Source: Micromonospora parathelypteridis
Lineage (GTDB): Bacteria; Actinomycetota; Actinomycetes; Mycobacteriales; Micromonosporaceae
Direction of reading: 5' to 3'
Length of the DNA stretch: 64,000 nt
Assembly: GCF_014201145.1 (NCBI RefSeq)
Contig: NZ_JACHDP010000001.1
Location: forward strand, 2,480,001-2,544,000
The translations under genes and the position numbers were made by a program. The notes beneath the pieces are model-generated. The model was not told the origin of the DNA. It worked only from the letters and a program-made list of their open reading frames with translations, and made no database searches. Shown here piece after piece: positions 22,283 to 30,852 of this stretch. Each line of letters begins with the position of its first letter. Within the stretch, counting starts at the first letter, position 1.

Positions 22283-24571
22283 GTGCAGGAGATGCAGGAG
22301 CCGACAGTGCCAGCGGGTGGGGGAACCTCAGATCAGGTGGGTGAGGTCGCCGCGTCGGGCGTGCCAGCGATGAGGCAACCGGGTGATGGCCAGCCGCCGA
22401 AGCACAAATACACGATGAAGATCAGTCGCCTGACGATCGACAAGCTGGGCATCAAACTGTACGACCGAGTCACGGCTGTTTTGGCGGAGCTCATTGCCAA
22501 CTCCTATGATGCTGACGCCGAGAAAGTTGAGATCATTCTCCCGTGGGGGGTCTTCCTTAGCGCGGGCAGCTCGAAGACGGGGCCGGCGGACGCGGCTCAG
22601 GTTATACAACCGGCTCAAGATCCTGTTACTAATTCGCCCATACCCTCCGCTCAAACGGCACTTGTTGCGTTTGAAGACGCCCAGCCTGTCGTGACCATGC
22701 ACGAGATAACGATCGATGACGATGGTCATGGCATGACGGCAGAAGAGCTAAACCAGTACTACTTATCCGTCGGAGCCGACCGCCGCAAGCGGACTGGCAG
22801 TGACAAATCTCGTGACAAGTTACGGCCAGTGATGGGGCGTAAGGGGATCGGCAAGCTTGCCCCATTCGGTATTTGCGAGACGGTGGAGGTAATTACCGCT
22901 GGGGGCGACGCAACAGCGAAGGGCTACCGCGTTTCGCACATCGTTATGCGACTCGGTGAGATGTTGGCCGACACTGACGCCGAATACAACCCGGAGCCAG
23001 GCGAGCTCGATGGGACATACACACCGAACCATGGTACTACGATCAAGCTTCGCGACTTTTTCCGCAAACGCGTCCCTAGCCGTGAAGAATTGGACCGTCA
23101 GCTCTGCGCTCGCTTCGGTTTGACGCGAGAGGATTGGAAAGTAACGATCCAAAATTCTTTGCAAAGCGACCAGTCTTTCGAATTGGGAACGCTTAAGATT
23201 GACTATCTTGAAGACACGAAGATTGAACTTTCAGATCGCCCTGTTCCATATGGAGACACCTACCTCCCCGTGACCGGTTTCGTAGCGTACGCACGGAAGC
23301 CGTATAAGGACCCCGCCATGGCGGGGGTTCGTGTCTATGCGCGCGGTAAGATCGTTGCGCAGACGCGGGACTTTGATATTAACTCTGGCTTCACCGGTGA
23401 ATTCAAGATGCGGTCTTACCTAGTCGGAGAGATTCACGCCGAATGGCTCGACCAGGAGGACGATCTTGTCCGTTCAGACCGACAGGACATCATCTGGGCC
23501 TCTGACCAGGGTGAGGCCCTGAAGCTCTGGGGCCAACTCGTAGTTAAGGAACTCGCCAAGCGTGCTGACGAGGCGATGCGCAAGGAGAAGTGGAAGGAGT
23601 TCCAGAAGAAGGCCGAGCTTGATAAGAAACTGGGGAGTTCCTCAACGAACGAGCCAGAGCTTCGGGAGTCCGTCACGGAGGCCGCAAAACTGCTAGTAAA
23701 GGATGTGGATCCGGAGGCGCTCGAAGACCAAGAGCATGTCGACCGAATAGCCGACCTGGCGATTGCTATCGGTCCGCACCGAACTCTGCTAGGGACGCTC
23801 AGGGAGGTAGCAGAAACAACTGCTACGACAGTCGACGCCGTCATGGCCCTATTTCATCGTGCACGACTTGCCGAGATGTATTCGCTCGGACAAGTTGCCG
23901 ATAAGCGCTTAGAAGTGATAGCGAAACTTGAGCAACTGGTTGCTGACCCCGCCACCCTCGAGCGGCCGCTGCAAGAGTTGATCGAGCAGGCCCCATGGAT
24001 CCTTGCCCCAGAATGGACGCCACTCGGCATGAATGAGTCGCTGAAGCGCGTCCGTGCGAGTTTCGAGGCGTGGTACTTCAAGAACTTTGGCGAAGAAATC
24101 GTGACCTCCGCAATCGACAACAAGCGGAAGGAGCCCGATTTCGTCATGCTGAATGAGTCCGGCACCCTCTGGATCGTGGAGATCAAACGGCTCGAATATC
24201 ACTTGACCAATGGCGAGTACGAGCGTGGTACGGATTATCTTCAGGCTCTTAACAACTTTCTTGACGGCAATCCAGAATTGGGGAATCAGTTCCCGTTCCG
24301 ACGCCTCACCTTCGTGGTAGATCACGTCGATAAGCTTGGCTCGATGGCTAAATCCTCATTGGAGTCGGACCCAAGGATCAACCGACAAACCTGGCATGGG
24401 CTCTTGGACCTGACAAAGCGCGCGCACAAAGATTTCCTTGCCAGGGTCGACGCAGTCAAGGCTGGGCAAGCAATGGGCGCTGCTCAAGATACGGAGGCCG
24501 AGGACGGCGACTTCGTTCTGTTCGAAGTCGACAGCCAGGGTTCGGTGAGCGTTTCTGAGGAAGTTCGCTAG
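22283..24571 (+). CDS. MORC-type GHKL ATPase fused to a C-terminal PD-(D/E)xK nuclease (predicted restriction component)
   Basis: A 762-residue protein from GTG 22283, chosen for its GGAGG 5 nt upstream; ATG 22256 is a possible longer start. The GHKL ATPase signature is complete: N-box AELIANSYDADA (about 69-79), G1 IDDDGHGM (144-151), G2 GRKGIGKLA (185-193), with a Pro/Ala-rich insert between N and G1. A middle region with coiled-coil character (KEKWKEFQKKAELDKKL) links to a C-terminal PD-(D/E)xK fold: EPDFVML, then LWIVEIKR (Asp619, Glu633, Lys635). Bacterial MORC/MutL-like ATPases beside cytosine methylases were predicted as restriction systems by Iyer, Abhiman and Aravind. It diverges from the methyltransferase across 126 bp. 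Confidence 0.88.
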   Translation: MQEMQEPTVPAGGGTSDQVGEVAASGVPAMRQPGDGQPPKHKYTMKISRLTIDKLGIKLYDRVTAVLAELIANSYDADAEKVEIILPWGVFLSAGSSKTGPADAAQVIQPAQDPVTNSPIPSAQTALVAFEDAQPVVTMHEITIDDDGHGMTAEELNQYYLSVGADRRKRTGSDKSRDKLRPVMGRKGIGKLAPFGICETVEVITAGGDATAKGYRVSHIVMRLGEMLADTDAEYNPEPGELDGTYTPNHGTTIKLRDFFRKRVPSREELDRQLCARFGLTREDWKVTIQNSLQSDQSFELGTLKIDYLEDTKIELSDRPVPYGDTYLPVTGFVAYARKPYKDPAMAGVRVYARGKIVAQTRDFDINSGFTGEFKMRSYLVGEIHAEWLDQEDDLVRSDRQDIIWASDQGEALKLWGQLVVKELAKRADEAMRKEKWKEFQKKAELDKKLGSSSTNEPELRESVTEAAKLLVKDVDPEALEDQEHVDRIADLAIAIGPHRTLLGTLREVAETTATTVDAVMALFHRARLAEMYSLGQVADKRLEVIAKLEQLVADPATLERPLQELIEQAPWILAPEWTPLGMNESLKRVRASFEAWYFKNFGEEIVTSAIDNKRKEPDFVMLNESGTLWIVEIKRLEYHLTNGEYERGTDYLQALNNFLDGNPELGNQFPFRRLTFVVDHVDKLGSMAKSSLESDPRINRQTWHGLLDLTKRAHKDFLARVDAVKAGQAMGAAQDTEAEDGDFVLFEVDSQGSVSVSEEVR

Positions 24572-24594
24572 CCTCCAACGCATTCAGCATCAGC

Positions 24595-24640
24595 GGCTTG
24601 AGAGGCCCGGTTGAAGGTCCGTGGCCGAGCCTCTCAAGCC
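24595..24640 (+). terminator. Terminator after the GHKL-nuclease gene
   Basis: Perfect 12-bp arms GGCTTGAGAGGC (24595-24606) and GCCTCTCAAGCC (24629-24640) with a 22-nt loop, 23 nt past the stop codon. Confidence 0.8.
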
Positions 24641-24729
24641 CAAGGTTTGCCGTGGCTCGGTAGACGGTATCGGTATCAGTGCCGGCAATGATTCCGGCGA
24701 GTCCGGGCTAACGAGGGCGGGAGAGTGCC

Positions 24730-25428
24730 TTAGCTCGGATCGCTCTGCGGATTTTCTTCACCGGGCACCTGCGCCGCCTCGGCGCCGGAGCTTTTTCTAC
24801 GCCGCTCCCGCTCCTCACGCTTCTCGCGGTCGATATCCTCAAGGATCGCCTCTTCGTCGGCTAGAGCTGCCTCGTAGGCCGCAACGAAGCTGGGCGGTGC
24901 GGGAGGCGGGTTACCTTGCACGTAGGCCGCGACAAGAGCGAGACCGTACCGATTGCAGTTATGGGCGATGAGCCAGTCGCGGTCCCCTTCGAAGTTGTTG
25001 ATGGCACTCCTGCTGTAGAACCTCGTGAGCTGGTACAGACGCTCACGTAGCGGCGTTGGCGCGGCCGCAGTGTGGGCCTGGATCTCCCGGAGGAGACGAC
25101 TCTCTGTATTGCGACCGTCGGCGGTGAGGGAATGGTTCTCATCTCGCTCCACGACGTACAGGTGTTCAATGTCCAGCAACAGTTGTCGGATAGCCATGAC
25201 GGCCTGCCGCTCGTGATCCCGCCTGCGAAGCCATGCCTCTCGCTGCCAACCCAGCGCGAACAGGACTGTAGCCGTCGTTGTGCCTATACCACCAAGCCAG
25301 TCCGGAAATGACCCCCAGTCGACAACTCGATTACCGACGATGGCAGACATGCTGAGGGCCACACCTGTGATGCTCAGAGCGATGCAGCCGATGAGTAGGT
25401 TCCGGGTTGTGGCAGCAGGCTTCTTCAT
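24730..25428 (-). CDS. Two-helix membrane protein of unknown function
   Basis: About 232 residues from ATG 25426-25428 (MKKPAATTRNLLIG); an in-frame GTG at 25455 is possible and neither has a strong ribosome site. Two hydrophobic helices lie near the start (LLIGCIALSITGVALSMSAI and WLGGIGTTTATVLFALGW), followed by a long hydrophilic, helical domain and a charged tail (REKREERERRRKSS). The topology suggests a small membrane anchor with a cytoplasmic sensor or effector part. No family is recognised. It converges on the GHKL-nuclease gene and may belong to the same cargo block. Confidence 0.65.
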   Translation of the reverse strand: MKKPAATTRNLLIGCIALSITGVALSMSAIVGNRVVDWGSFPDWLGGIGTTTATVLFALGWQREAWLRRRDHERQAVMAIRQLLLDIEHLYVVERDENHSLTADGRNTESRLLREIQAHTAAAPTPLRERLYQLTRFYSRSAINNFEGDRDWLIAHNCNRYGLALVAAYVQGNPPPAPPSFVAAYEAALADEEAILEDIDREKREERERRRKSSGAEAAQVPGEENPQSDPS

Positions 25429-25455
25429 TAGGGCCACTTTGCCGGGCTCCCTCAC

Positions 25456-25796
25456 ATGCGGCGATGTCGGATAGACGACACCGAGTTGGCGCTGCGGACG
25501 ACCAAGTATCCGGACGACGGCGGGGGATCAGCGCGGCACGACCGTGGTAAATCGCACTCGTTCGTCGGGTTGCGGGACGACGCGGGATCGTGTCTATGAC
25601 CGGCTCCGACCAGGCTTGGCCTTGCAAAGCCTCGAAGCGACGTTCAAACCTCAGCCCTCTCGAGCCCAAGTCCGGAAGCCCGCCGAGGTTTGTGCGACAT
25701 CTGGGTGGCTAGACGCGCAAGTGTCAGGGAGCTTGGGTAGTAAGGGCTTTCCGCTTAACGGCTAGCCCAGAACATCGGCTCTACGCCGGCAGCGCC
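25456..25796. other. Gap with no gene seen
   Basis: About 340 bp between two minus-strand cargo genes. No frame shows recognisable protein features. It probably contains the promoter of the gene at 24730. Confidence 0.45.
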
Positions 25797-26369
25797 CTAC
25801 AATCGACTCCACCTCGTCTCCAGTTCTTCATTCGGATTAGGGATGCGGACTGGCCGTCGACGAAAGAAGGGCAAGAGCTTGCCGAGGCTGAACCAGAGTC
25901 TTTTCGGAAAGGATCGTCGGGCCAGCGGGTCAAACTCTAGCTCGAGACCCGTGCGTTCACGTCTAATCCAAACCCGCCCGATCGAATCCTCAAATTGTAT
26001 TCCCTTGAGCGACCAGGCCGACCCTACGACCAGGGGAATTTCGACGTCGGTGACCTCTTTCGGCGGCAACGCTCCCACAGGAAGTTCCACGTACCTTCCC
26101 CTCCTCGGCCCGGTACCAGAGGGGATTGCTTGATAGACCACGAAGCAGTGGTAGACGGCCGCGTCAGAGCTATTACGTACGCGGACGACGCGGAGCCCAC
26201 CCGTTGGAACCCAAGCCGAAACCAGGCTAGCCTGCTGGCGGCGGTGTTCTTCAATTTCCTCCGAACGCTGAGCCAGTGTGTTGGCTAGAAGCCTGAGGCT
26301 AATCAGCAGGGCAATCGTCGAACCGACAGCGGAGACCCATGCCGGCACCGTGCCCCAAATACCGTCCAC
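25797..26369 (-). CDS. Single-helix membrane protein with a beta-sandwich-like domain, unknown function
   Basis: A 190-residue protein with one N-terminal helix (VPAWVSAVGSTIALLISLRL), a short coiled linker (SEEIEEHRRQQ) and a beta-rich domain (LRVVRVRNSSDAAVYHCFVV, then LPPKEVTDVEIPLVVG). This layout (helix, charged linker, Asn-Ser-Ser-containing beta domain) recurs in actinobacterial hypothetical proteins. Its C-terminus is basic. It is the last cargo gene before attR. Its function is unknown. Confidence 0.65.
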   Translation of the reverse strand: MDGIWGTVPAWVSAVGSTIALLISLRLLANTLAQRSEEIEEHRRQQASLVSAWVPTGGLRVVRVRNSSDAAVYHCFVVYQAIPSGTGPRRGRYVELPVGALPPKEVTDVEIPLVVGSAWSLKGIQFEDSIGRVWIRRERTGLELEFDPLARRSFPKRLWFSLGKLLPFFRRRPVRIPNPNEELETRWSRL

Positions 26370-27109
26370 AGCAGAACTATAGGTCTTGCTCGCAATGTCG
26401 CCAGTGGTAAGAGTTCAGCAACGGCCGCTCGTATGCGTTCAGGCCTTCGCTGTCGGCAAGCTGACCAGCGTGAGGAGGTTGACCTGCTCACTGCGGCCGC
26501 CATCAGGAAGATCGGCACCGTAGAGGAGCAGCGCGAGACGGTCCTCCGGTCCAGGGGTTGCAGAAGCCGTAGGCGACGACGCCGTCACCCGCCGATCCAG
26601 GCTGTCCCTAATATGCCCTCCGTCCTACGCTGCTGCCGATTTCTTCTGTTCTGGATCAAGGCGCCGCGCTCCGCGCGACGCGGGGCGGTAACCCGGCCGG
26701 CGGCAAGCCGCCCCGGCCGCCTCCGGCGCCGGGGCGGGAAGCCACCGACTGCCGCCGGCCCGCCGCCCCAAGTCTGCTGATCCTTGCGGCAGCACGATCA
26801 CAGCCAGGCGGTACGGAAGCCGAACCGGTCGGCTTCGTCGACGATCAGGGCTTCCGACTGCCGCGCCAGTCCAACCCCGGGACTGGCTTGCCCCCGGCCT
26901 CCCCGCAGCCGGCGACACATCACCGCGCAGACCCCTCAGCCGATCGCCACAGGCACGGACTCCGCCAGGCGAGGACCCCAAGACACCAGCCGCAGCGTTC
27001 ACAGCCCTAGAAGGGCCCCTCGGCGGCAAGATCAACCTGCCCACGATCTGCCCACAACGAGTCGTCAACGGCTGGACTCAGCCGGACTCGGCTAGATCAA
27101 CGACGACGA
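26370..27109. other. Right-end region of the AICE without a gene
   Basis: About 740 bp up to the attR-proximal hairpin. The frames look like noise. Around 27037-27056 the string CTGCCCAC occurs twice in close succession (CCTGCCCACGATCTGCCCAC), and ATCTGCCCAC recurs near 6742 at the left end; these could be integrase or Xis arm sites. No gene is supported. Confidence 0.45.
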
Positions 27110-27139
27110 CCCCTGACCAGCATCTCTGCTGATCAGGGG
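27110..27139 (-). terminator. Element-supplied terminator for tRNA-Tyr
   Basis: The 13-bp arms CCCCTGACCAGCA (27110-27122) and TGCTGATCAGGGG (27127-27139) have one mismatch and a TCTC loop, 13 nt past the tRNA CCA on the element side. It replaces the terminator that the insertion moved to 6551-6600. Confidence 0.75.
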
Positions 27140-27146
27140 CCGTGTC

Positions 27147-27204
27147 TGCACCTGGTGGCGGGTAGAGGATTCGAACCTCTGAAGCTTTCGCGACGGATTT
27201 ACAG
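27147..27204 (-). repeat. attR: 58-bp att core within the intact tRNA-Tyr
   Basis: It is identical to 6600-6657. The copy runs from just outside the CCA end to the anticodon loop of the functional tRNA-Tyr gene. The element therefore restores the tRNA 3' half on integration, the usual AICE strategy. Confidence 0.93.
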
Positions 27205-27236
27205 TCCGCTCCCATTGGCCGCTCGGGCAACCCGCC
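27153..27236 (-). tRNA. tRNA-Tyr (GTA)
   Basis: 84 nt including an encoded CCA. The acceptor GGCGGGT pairs with ACCCGCC, the anticodon stem-loop GGACTGTAAATCC carries GTA, a long variable arm is present (type II tRNA, as expected for bacterial Tyr), and the T-arm reads AGAGG-TTCGAAT-CCTCT. It is the integration target of the AICE. Confidence 0.96.
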
Positions 27237-27383
27237 AGGGCACCCCACCGCGTCGCAACGCGGCGGCGGAAGCAAGAATAGCGGCTCCCCCCGGTACCGG
27301 CGCAACCGGGTACGGTCAGGGGGTCGTGCCGCTGGTCGGTGGCCGACGGCAGGCCCAGACCGCCGGACAGCAGGAGCAGAAAC

Positions 27384-27878
27384 ATGGCAGCAAACCCGTC
27401 GTTCGACATCGTGAGCAAGGTTGACCGCCAGGAGGTCGACAACGCCCTCCGGCAGGCGGAGAAGGAGCTCGCGACGCGGTTCGACTTTCGCGGCACCGGC
27501 GCGGAGATCTCCTGGTCTGGTGAGGAGGCGATCGGCCTTCAGGCGGAGACCGAGGAGCGGGTTCGCGCCGCGCTGGACGTGTTCAAGGAGAAGTTGGTCA
27601 AGCGGAACATCTCGCTGAAGTCGTTGGACGCCGGCGAGCCGCGCCCGTCCGGCAAGATCTTCAAGATCGACTGCAAGGTGATCCAGGGCATCGAGACGGA
27701 CAAGGCCAAGGCGATCAGCAAGAAGATCCGCGACGAGGGCCCCAAGGGCGTGCAGGCGCAGATCCAGGGCGACCAGCTGCGGGTCACCGGCAAGAAGAGG
27801 GACGATCTCCAGGCGGTCATCTCGCTGCTCAAGGGCGAGGACTTCGGCGTCGCCCTCCAGTTCAACAACTACAGGTAA
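27384..27878 (+). CDS. yajQ: YajQ/UPF0234 family nucleotide-binding protein
   Basis: A 164-residue protein starting [20 protein letters not shown], with GGAG 7 nt before the ATG. The conserved blocks [18 protein letters not shown]-like [20 protein letters not shown], and the C-terminal [16 protein letters not shown] cover the full family length. Some YajQ proteins bind c-di-GMP and act as regulators; the role here is not known. Its last 21 bp recur at 28883-28903, marking an old insertion immediately downstream. Confidence 0.95.
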   Translation: MAANPSFDIVSKVDRQEVDNALRQAEKELATRFDFRGTGAEISWSGEEAIGLQAETEERVRAALDVFKEKLVKRNISLKSLDAGEPRPSGKIFKIDCKVIQGIETDKAKAISKKIRDEGPKGVQAQIQGDQLRVTGKKRDDLQAVISLLKGEDFGVALQFNNYR

Positions 27879-28005
27879 GCCGCTGGCTGCGGCGCAGGTC
27901 CTCGTCTGGGTCGCCCTGTGCTACCTGTGCACTCGTCGTCGCCAAGGGTCATCGTTGGTTGGCTTTGACCGACCTCCGACGGCCTGGCGACGGCCTGGGA
28001 GACAG

Positions 28006-28332
28006 CTAGCGGAGTGGAACAGGAAGAGGGATCTCTCCCTTGAGCGCCTTCTCAGCCAGCTCCAGACGAGCCGGATGGAGAATGTCGTCTTGTAGAGGGT
28101 GTCTGGGCACGCTAATACAGCGCTGGCCGGGCGAGACGCTACAAACGGGGCACTGGAGAAAGAGTCCGCTCGATGGCACTAGCTCCACACCTTGGGATAG
28201 CGCGGACCTGCCGATCTTGACGATCGACTTGTACAGCTCTGGATCCCGATGCCGCGAAGCAGCAGCAGCTACCTCTCGCAGCCCTTCCCAGAACCGTTCG
28301 GCAGCCCTTGGCTCGTTTATGTCGATGCGCAC
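28006..28332 (-). CDS. Small protein with a Cys-rich zinc-finger-like segment
   Basis: 108 residues from GTG 28330-28332, chosen because GGAAGG lies 7 nt upstream; the frame is open to 28392. It begins MRIDINEPRAAERFWEGLRE. Near the C-terminus is a putative metal site, FLQCPVCSVSPGQRCISVP followed by RHPLQDDILHPARLE, similar to short Cys/His fingers found in actinobacterial phage and mobile-element proteins. It probably belongs to the decayed element after yajQ. No function is known. Confidence 0.55.
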   Translation of the reverse strand: MRIDINEPRAAERFWEGLREVAAAASRHRDPELYKSIVKIGRSALSQGVELVPSSGLFLQCPVCSVSPGQRCISVPRHPLQDDILHPARLELAEKALKGEIPLPVPLR

Positions 28333-28425
28333 GACTGCGCCTTCCCACCATCGGGCCGGAGGAACCTGAGGGCAGGCCATCGGCCTGCCCACGACTCCTG
28401 CCCGACGGTCGCAGGGGATCCGCGG

Positions 28426-28608
28426 TCACGGACGGTAGGGCCGTCGCCTGCGCCGCGTAGCGCCCTTGAGCTTGCAGGGGTATGCGTTGTGGCGCTCGTA
28501 GTCGGTGCCGTAGCACTCCGCAGCAGCACCGACCACCGCGGTCGCTCGGTCCCAATCGCCCCGCTCCTCGGCAACGCGCGCAGTCCCAGACCGGTGAGGC
28601 ACGGACAT
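28426..28608 (-). CDS. Doubtful short ORF in the decayed element
   Basis: A 60-codon frame reading ARVAEERGDWDRATAVVGAA, then ECYGTDYERHNAYPCKLKG and a basic tail. The middle looks protein-like, but the start is unsupported and no family is recognised. It could be the 3' remnant of a larger gene. Confidence 0.3.
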   Translation of the reverse strand: MSVPHRSGTARVAEERGDWDRATAVVGAAAECYGTDYERHNAYPCKLKGATRRRRRPYRP

Positions 28609-28645
28609 CAGCGAAGGTGGCCTGGACCCTCAGCAGACATCGATC

Positions 28646-28819
28646 GTTCCAGCCCTGGCCGTGGAAGACATCGACCTCCTTCGGGGCACCCTGCATGTCG
28701 TCCGTCAGTTGAAGATTGTGGGTAGCCGGCTCGTCTCCGCGCTGCCCAAGGGTCGCAAGACACGAGACATCCCGTTGCCCGCGTTGGTGGGGACAGCCCT
28801 TACTGGTCACCTGGAGGGT
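28646..28819 (+). pseudogene. Fragment of a phage-type tyrosine integrase
   Basis: A stretch of about 58 codons reads PALAVEDIDLLRGTLHVVRQ, then LKIVGSRLVSALPKGRKTRD and IPLPALVGTALTGHLEG. This is the segment after the catalytic Arg region of actinophage-type integrases. It lacks both the N-terminal half and the box II/Tyr region. It differs in sequence from the AICE integrase, so it comes from another element, presumably the one that targeted yajQ. Confidence 0.75.
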
Positions 28820-28908
28820 GCCGCTAACACTGCCGTGGGAGATGCCCGGCGGTGCTCCGATCACCGTCAACCTGGTCGTCCACCAGTTCAACAACTACCG
28901 GTAGCGGC

Positions 28909-29436
28909 TCAGTAGACGACGGTGTACCAGTGTGCGGTCTCGCCGGGTAGCGGCGCCAACCGCACGTTGGTGCCGCCCGGGTGGTCGAACATGCGCACCC
29001 CGTCGCCGAGCAGCACCGGGGCGAAGAACATGAGGATCTCGTCGAGCAGCCCGGCTTGAATGCACTGCTTGGCGACGTTCGCGCCGAGGACGTTCACGTA
29101 CTTGTCCCCGGCGGCCTCCTTGGCCTGCGCGACGGCGGTGTGCAGGTCACCGACGAACGTGATGTCCGGGGGTGGCTCGGCCGGCGGCCGGTGGGTGAGT
29201 ACGAAGACCGGCCCGTGGTACTGACCACCGAATGCGCCTTCGCTGTCGGTGCCGCGGTTCGGGTCGTCGCCGCCGAAGGTGCCGTTGCCGGCCAGGATCG
29301 CCCCGACGTTGTCGAGCAGGCGCTCCGCCGTCGGATTGTCGCCGCCGAGGTGCTCGGTCAGCCACGACATGTCGCCGCCTGGGCCGGCGATGTAGCCGTC
29401 GAGCGACGCCGTCGCCGAATAGAGGACCTTGGCCAC
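28909..29436 (-). CDS. Dihydrofolate reductase-family (RibD C-terminal-like) protein
   Basis: A 175-residue protein of the RibD C-terminal/DHFR-like superfamily. It starts MAKVLYSATASLDGYIAGPG, with the family's SLDGYIA motif, and has GNGTFGGDDPNRG and the NADPH-binding VNVLGANVAKQCIQAGLLDE, then FAPVLLGDGVRMFD. The substrate is unknown; many such proteins are not true DHFRs. It stands alone, ending a few bases past the yajQ-like repeat. Confidence 0.9.
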   Translation of the reverse strand: MAKVLYSATASLDGYIAGPGGDMSWLTEHLGGDNPTAERLLDNVGAILAGNGTFGGDDPNRGTDSEGAFGGQYHGPVFVLTHRPPAEPPPDITFVGDLHTAVAQAKEAAGDKYVNVLGANVAKQCIQAGLLDEILMFFAPVLLGDGVRMFDHPGGTNVRLAPLPGETAHWYTVVY

Positions 29437-29498
29437 GAATTTCTCCTCTCCGCGGCGTTCAGTCTGCTGTCCGTCGGCGGCAGGAGCAACGGCTCAGG

Positions 29499-30758
29499 TC
29501 AGACGGTGAGCGGCTCTTCGGTGCGTACCGCCGTGTTTTCGGCACGGGCGATGGACCCGGTGGGCGACGCGGCGACCGCGGCCCCGACGGCGACCGCCGC
29601 CCCGGCGAACAGGAACGCCCACCGGACGCCACCGGCGTGATCGACGATCAGGCCGGCCACCGAGCCGCCGGCGGCGCTCGCCGCCACCGCCACGGTGACG
29701 ACCCAGGTGTACGCCTCGTTCAGCATGCCGGTGGGTGCGATCCGGCCGACCAGGGTGTTCTCCAGGGTCAGCGCGGGCGCGATGGTGGCCCCACCGAAGA
29801 CCAACGCGACACCCAGCGCCAGCGGGGTGGGCATCACCGCGAACACCACGAAGGTGCCGGCCAGGGCGGCGAGTAGCAGGGCGAACTGGCGGGTCATGTT
29901 CAGTGCTGGTTTGCGAACGCCGAACCAGAACCCGCCGATGGCGCTGCCGATCCCCCAGACCGCGAGCAGGAGGCCGGCCAGGCTCTCCGGGTCGTCGGTG
30001 GTGTGGCCGCTCGCGTACGCCGGGACGATCACCCCGGCGGCGCCGAACGCGATGCCCAGGCCGGCCACGCAGACCAGCAGGGCCGGGAAGCCGGCGACCC
30101 GCAGCGGGCCGAGCCCTCGGGCGTGGTGCTCCCGCGCGTGCGGACGCCAGCCGCGCATGACCCGGCCGAGGGCCACGGCGGTCGTGCCGACGAGGGTGAC
30201 CACGGCCGCACCGATCAGCGCGGCCGCCGCGTCGGCGAACAGGACGAAGCCGGCCACGAGCAGGGGGCCGAGCACGAAGACGATTTCGAACAGCGAGGTC
30301 TCGGCGGCCAGGGCGGTGTTGCGCAGGGGGTACCGGCCGGAGTTGGGGCCGGTCAGGTCGTTCCAGGCGCCACGGATGGCGGCGGTGAGCGGCGGGTACG
30401 TGGCACCGGCCACGGCTGAGGCGACGTAGATGGCAGCGAGGGCGTCGTCGCCCGAGCGGCTGGCCAGCAGCAGGCCGATGAGTGCCAGCGGGTGGGCCAC
30501 AGCGGTGACCAGCAGGACGGGGCTCGGGCCGACCCGGTCGGCGATCCGCCCGGCCACCGGGCTGAGCGCGGCGCCGGCGACGGCGTAGATCCCGCCCGCG
30601 ATGGCGGCCAGCGAGTATCGCCCGGTCACCTGCTCGACGACCAGGAGCAGCGCCAGCGGGGTCATGCCGATCCCGAGCCGCCCGATGATGCCGAGGACCA
30701 GCAACATCGGCGCGCCGGGAATCCGCCAGACACCCAGGTACTGACGCAGCGCGGCCAC
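29499..30758 (-). CDS. MFS transporter, 12 membrane helices
   Basis: About 419 residues from GTG 30756-30758, with AGGAGG 8 nt upstream; the open frame to 30848 is rejected. It has roughly twelve hydrophobic helices and the MFS loop motif [18 protein letters not shown] after helix 2, plus the second-half equivalent [10 protein letters not shown]. The C-terminal tail is short. It resembles drug-efflux-type MFS proteins, but the substrate cannot be told. It lies upstream of the DHFR-like gene on the same strand, 62 nt away. Confidence 0.88.
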   Translation of the reverse strand: MAALRQYLGVWRIPGAPMLLVLGIIGRLGIGMTPLALLLVVEQVTGRYSLAAIAGGIYAVAGAALSPVAGRIADRVGPSPVLLVTAVAHPLALIGLLLASRSGDDALAAIYVASAVAGATYPPLTAAIRGAWNDLTGPNSGRYPLRNTALAAETSLFEIVFVLGPLLVAGFVLFADAAAALIGAAVVTLVGTTAVALGRVMRGWRPHAREHHARGLGPLRVAGFPALLVCVAGLGIAFGAAGVIVPAYASGHTTDDPESLAGLLLAVWGIGSAIGGFWFGVRKPALNMTRQFALLLAALAGTFVVFAVMPTPLALGVALVFGGATIAPALTLENTLVGRIAPTGMLNEAYTWVVTVAVAASAAGGSVAGLIVDHAGGVRWAFLFAGAAVAVGAAVAASPTGSIARAENTAVRTEEPLTV

Positions 30759-30852
30759 CGTGAACCTCCTGGGGATGTAATGAGCGAGAGCCGTTACGAC
30801 CCTAACGCCACCGACGTGTCGGCTGATACCGGATATCTGCCCCGGCACAGCA

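Larger units (their letters stand above)
6600..27204. mobile_element. pSAM2-type actinomycete integrative and conjugative element (AICE) in tRNA-Tyr
   Basis: About 20.5 kb is bounded by 58-bp direct repeats derived from tRNA-Tyr(GTA). It has every AICE module: tyrosine integrase and excisionase, RepSA-type rolling-circle initiator, DUF2637-like spread protein, FtsK/SpoIIIE-type TraB translocase, Pra-like activator and KorSA-like GntR repressor. The backbone genes overlap by 4 nt and look intact, so the element is probably still able to excise. Cargo comprises a HEPN protein, a GT2/GntR operon, a cytosine methyltransferase with a GHKL-nuclease partner, and several unknown genes. Some cargo is visibly lower in G+C than the backbone. 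Confidence 0.93.
27857..28903. mobile_element. Decayed integrated element at the 3' end of yajQ
   Basis: The final yajQ segment CCAGTTCAACAACTAC plus GGTA (27857-27877) is repeated with one mismatch at 28883-28903, again in frame with a stop (HQFNNYR then TAG). Upstream of the second copy the sequence still resembles yajQ weakly (about 11 of 15 bases). Between the copies lie an integrase fragment and a small Cys-rich gene. This is the layout of an element that used the 3' end of yajQ as its attachment site and then lost most of its content. Confidence 0.7.

Noticed and set aside
26625..27068. A 147-codon minus-strand ORF near the right end of the element
   Set aside because: Composition is Gly/Arg/Pro/Ala noise with no recognisable motif or ribosome site.
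28317..28894. Several overlapping frames in the decayed element after yajQ
   Set aside because: Apart from the integrase fragment and the Cys-rich gene they show no protein-like conservation and overlap one another on both strands.
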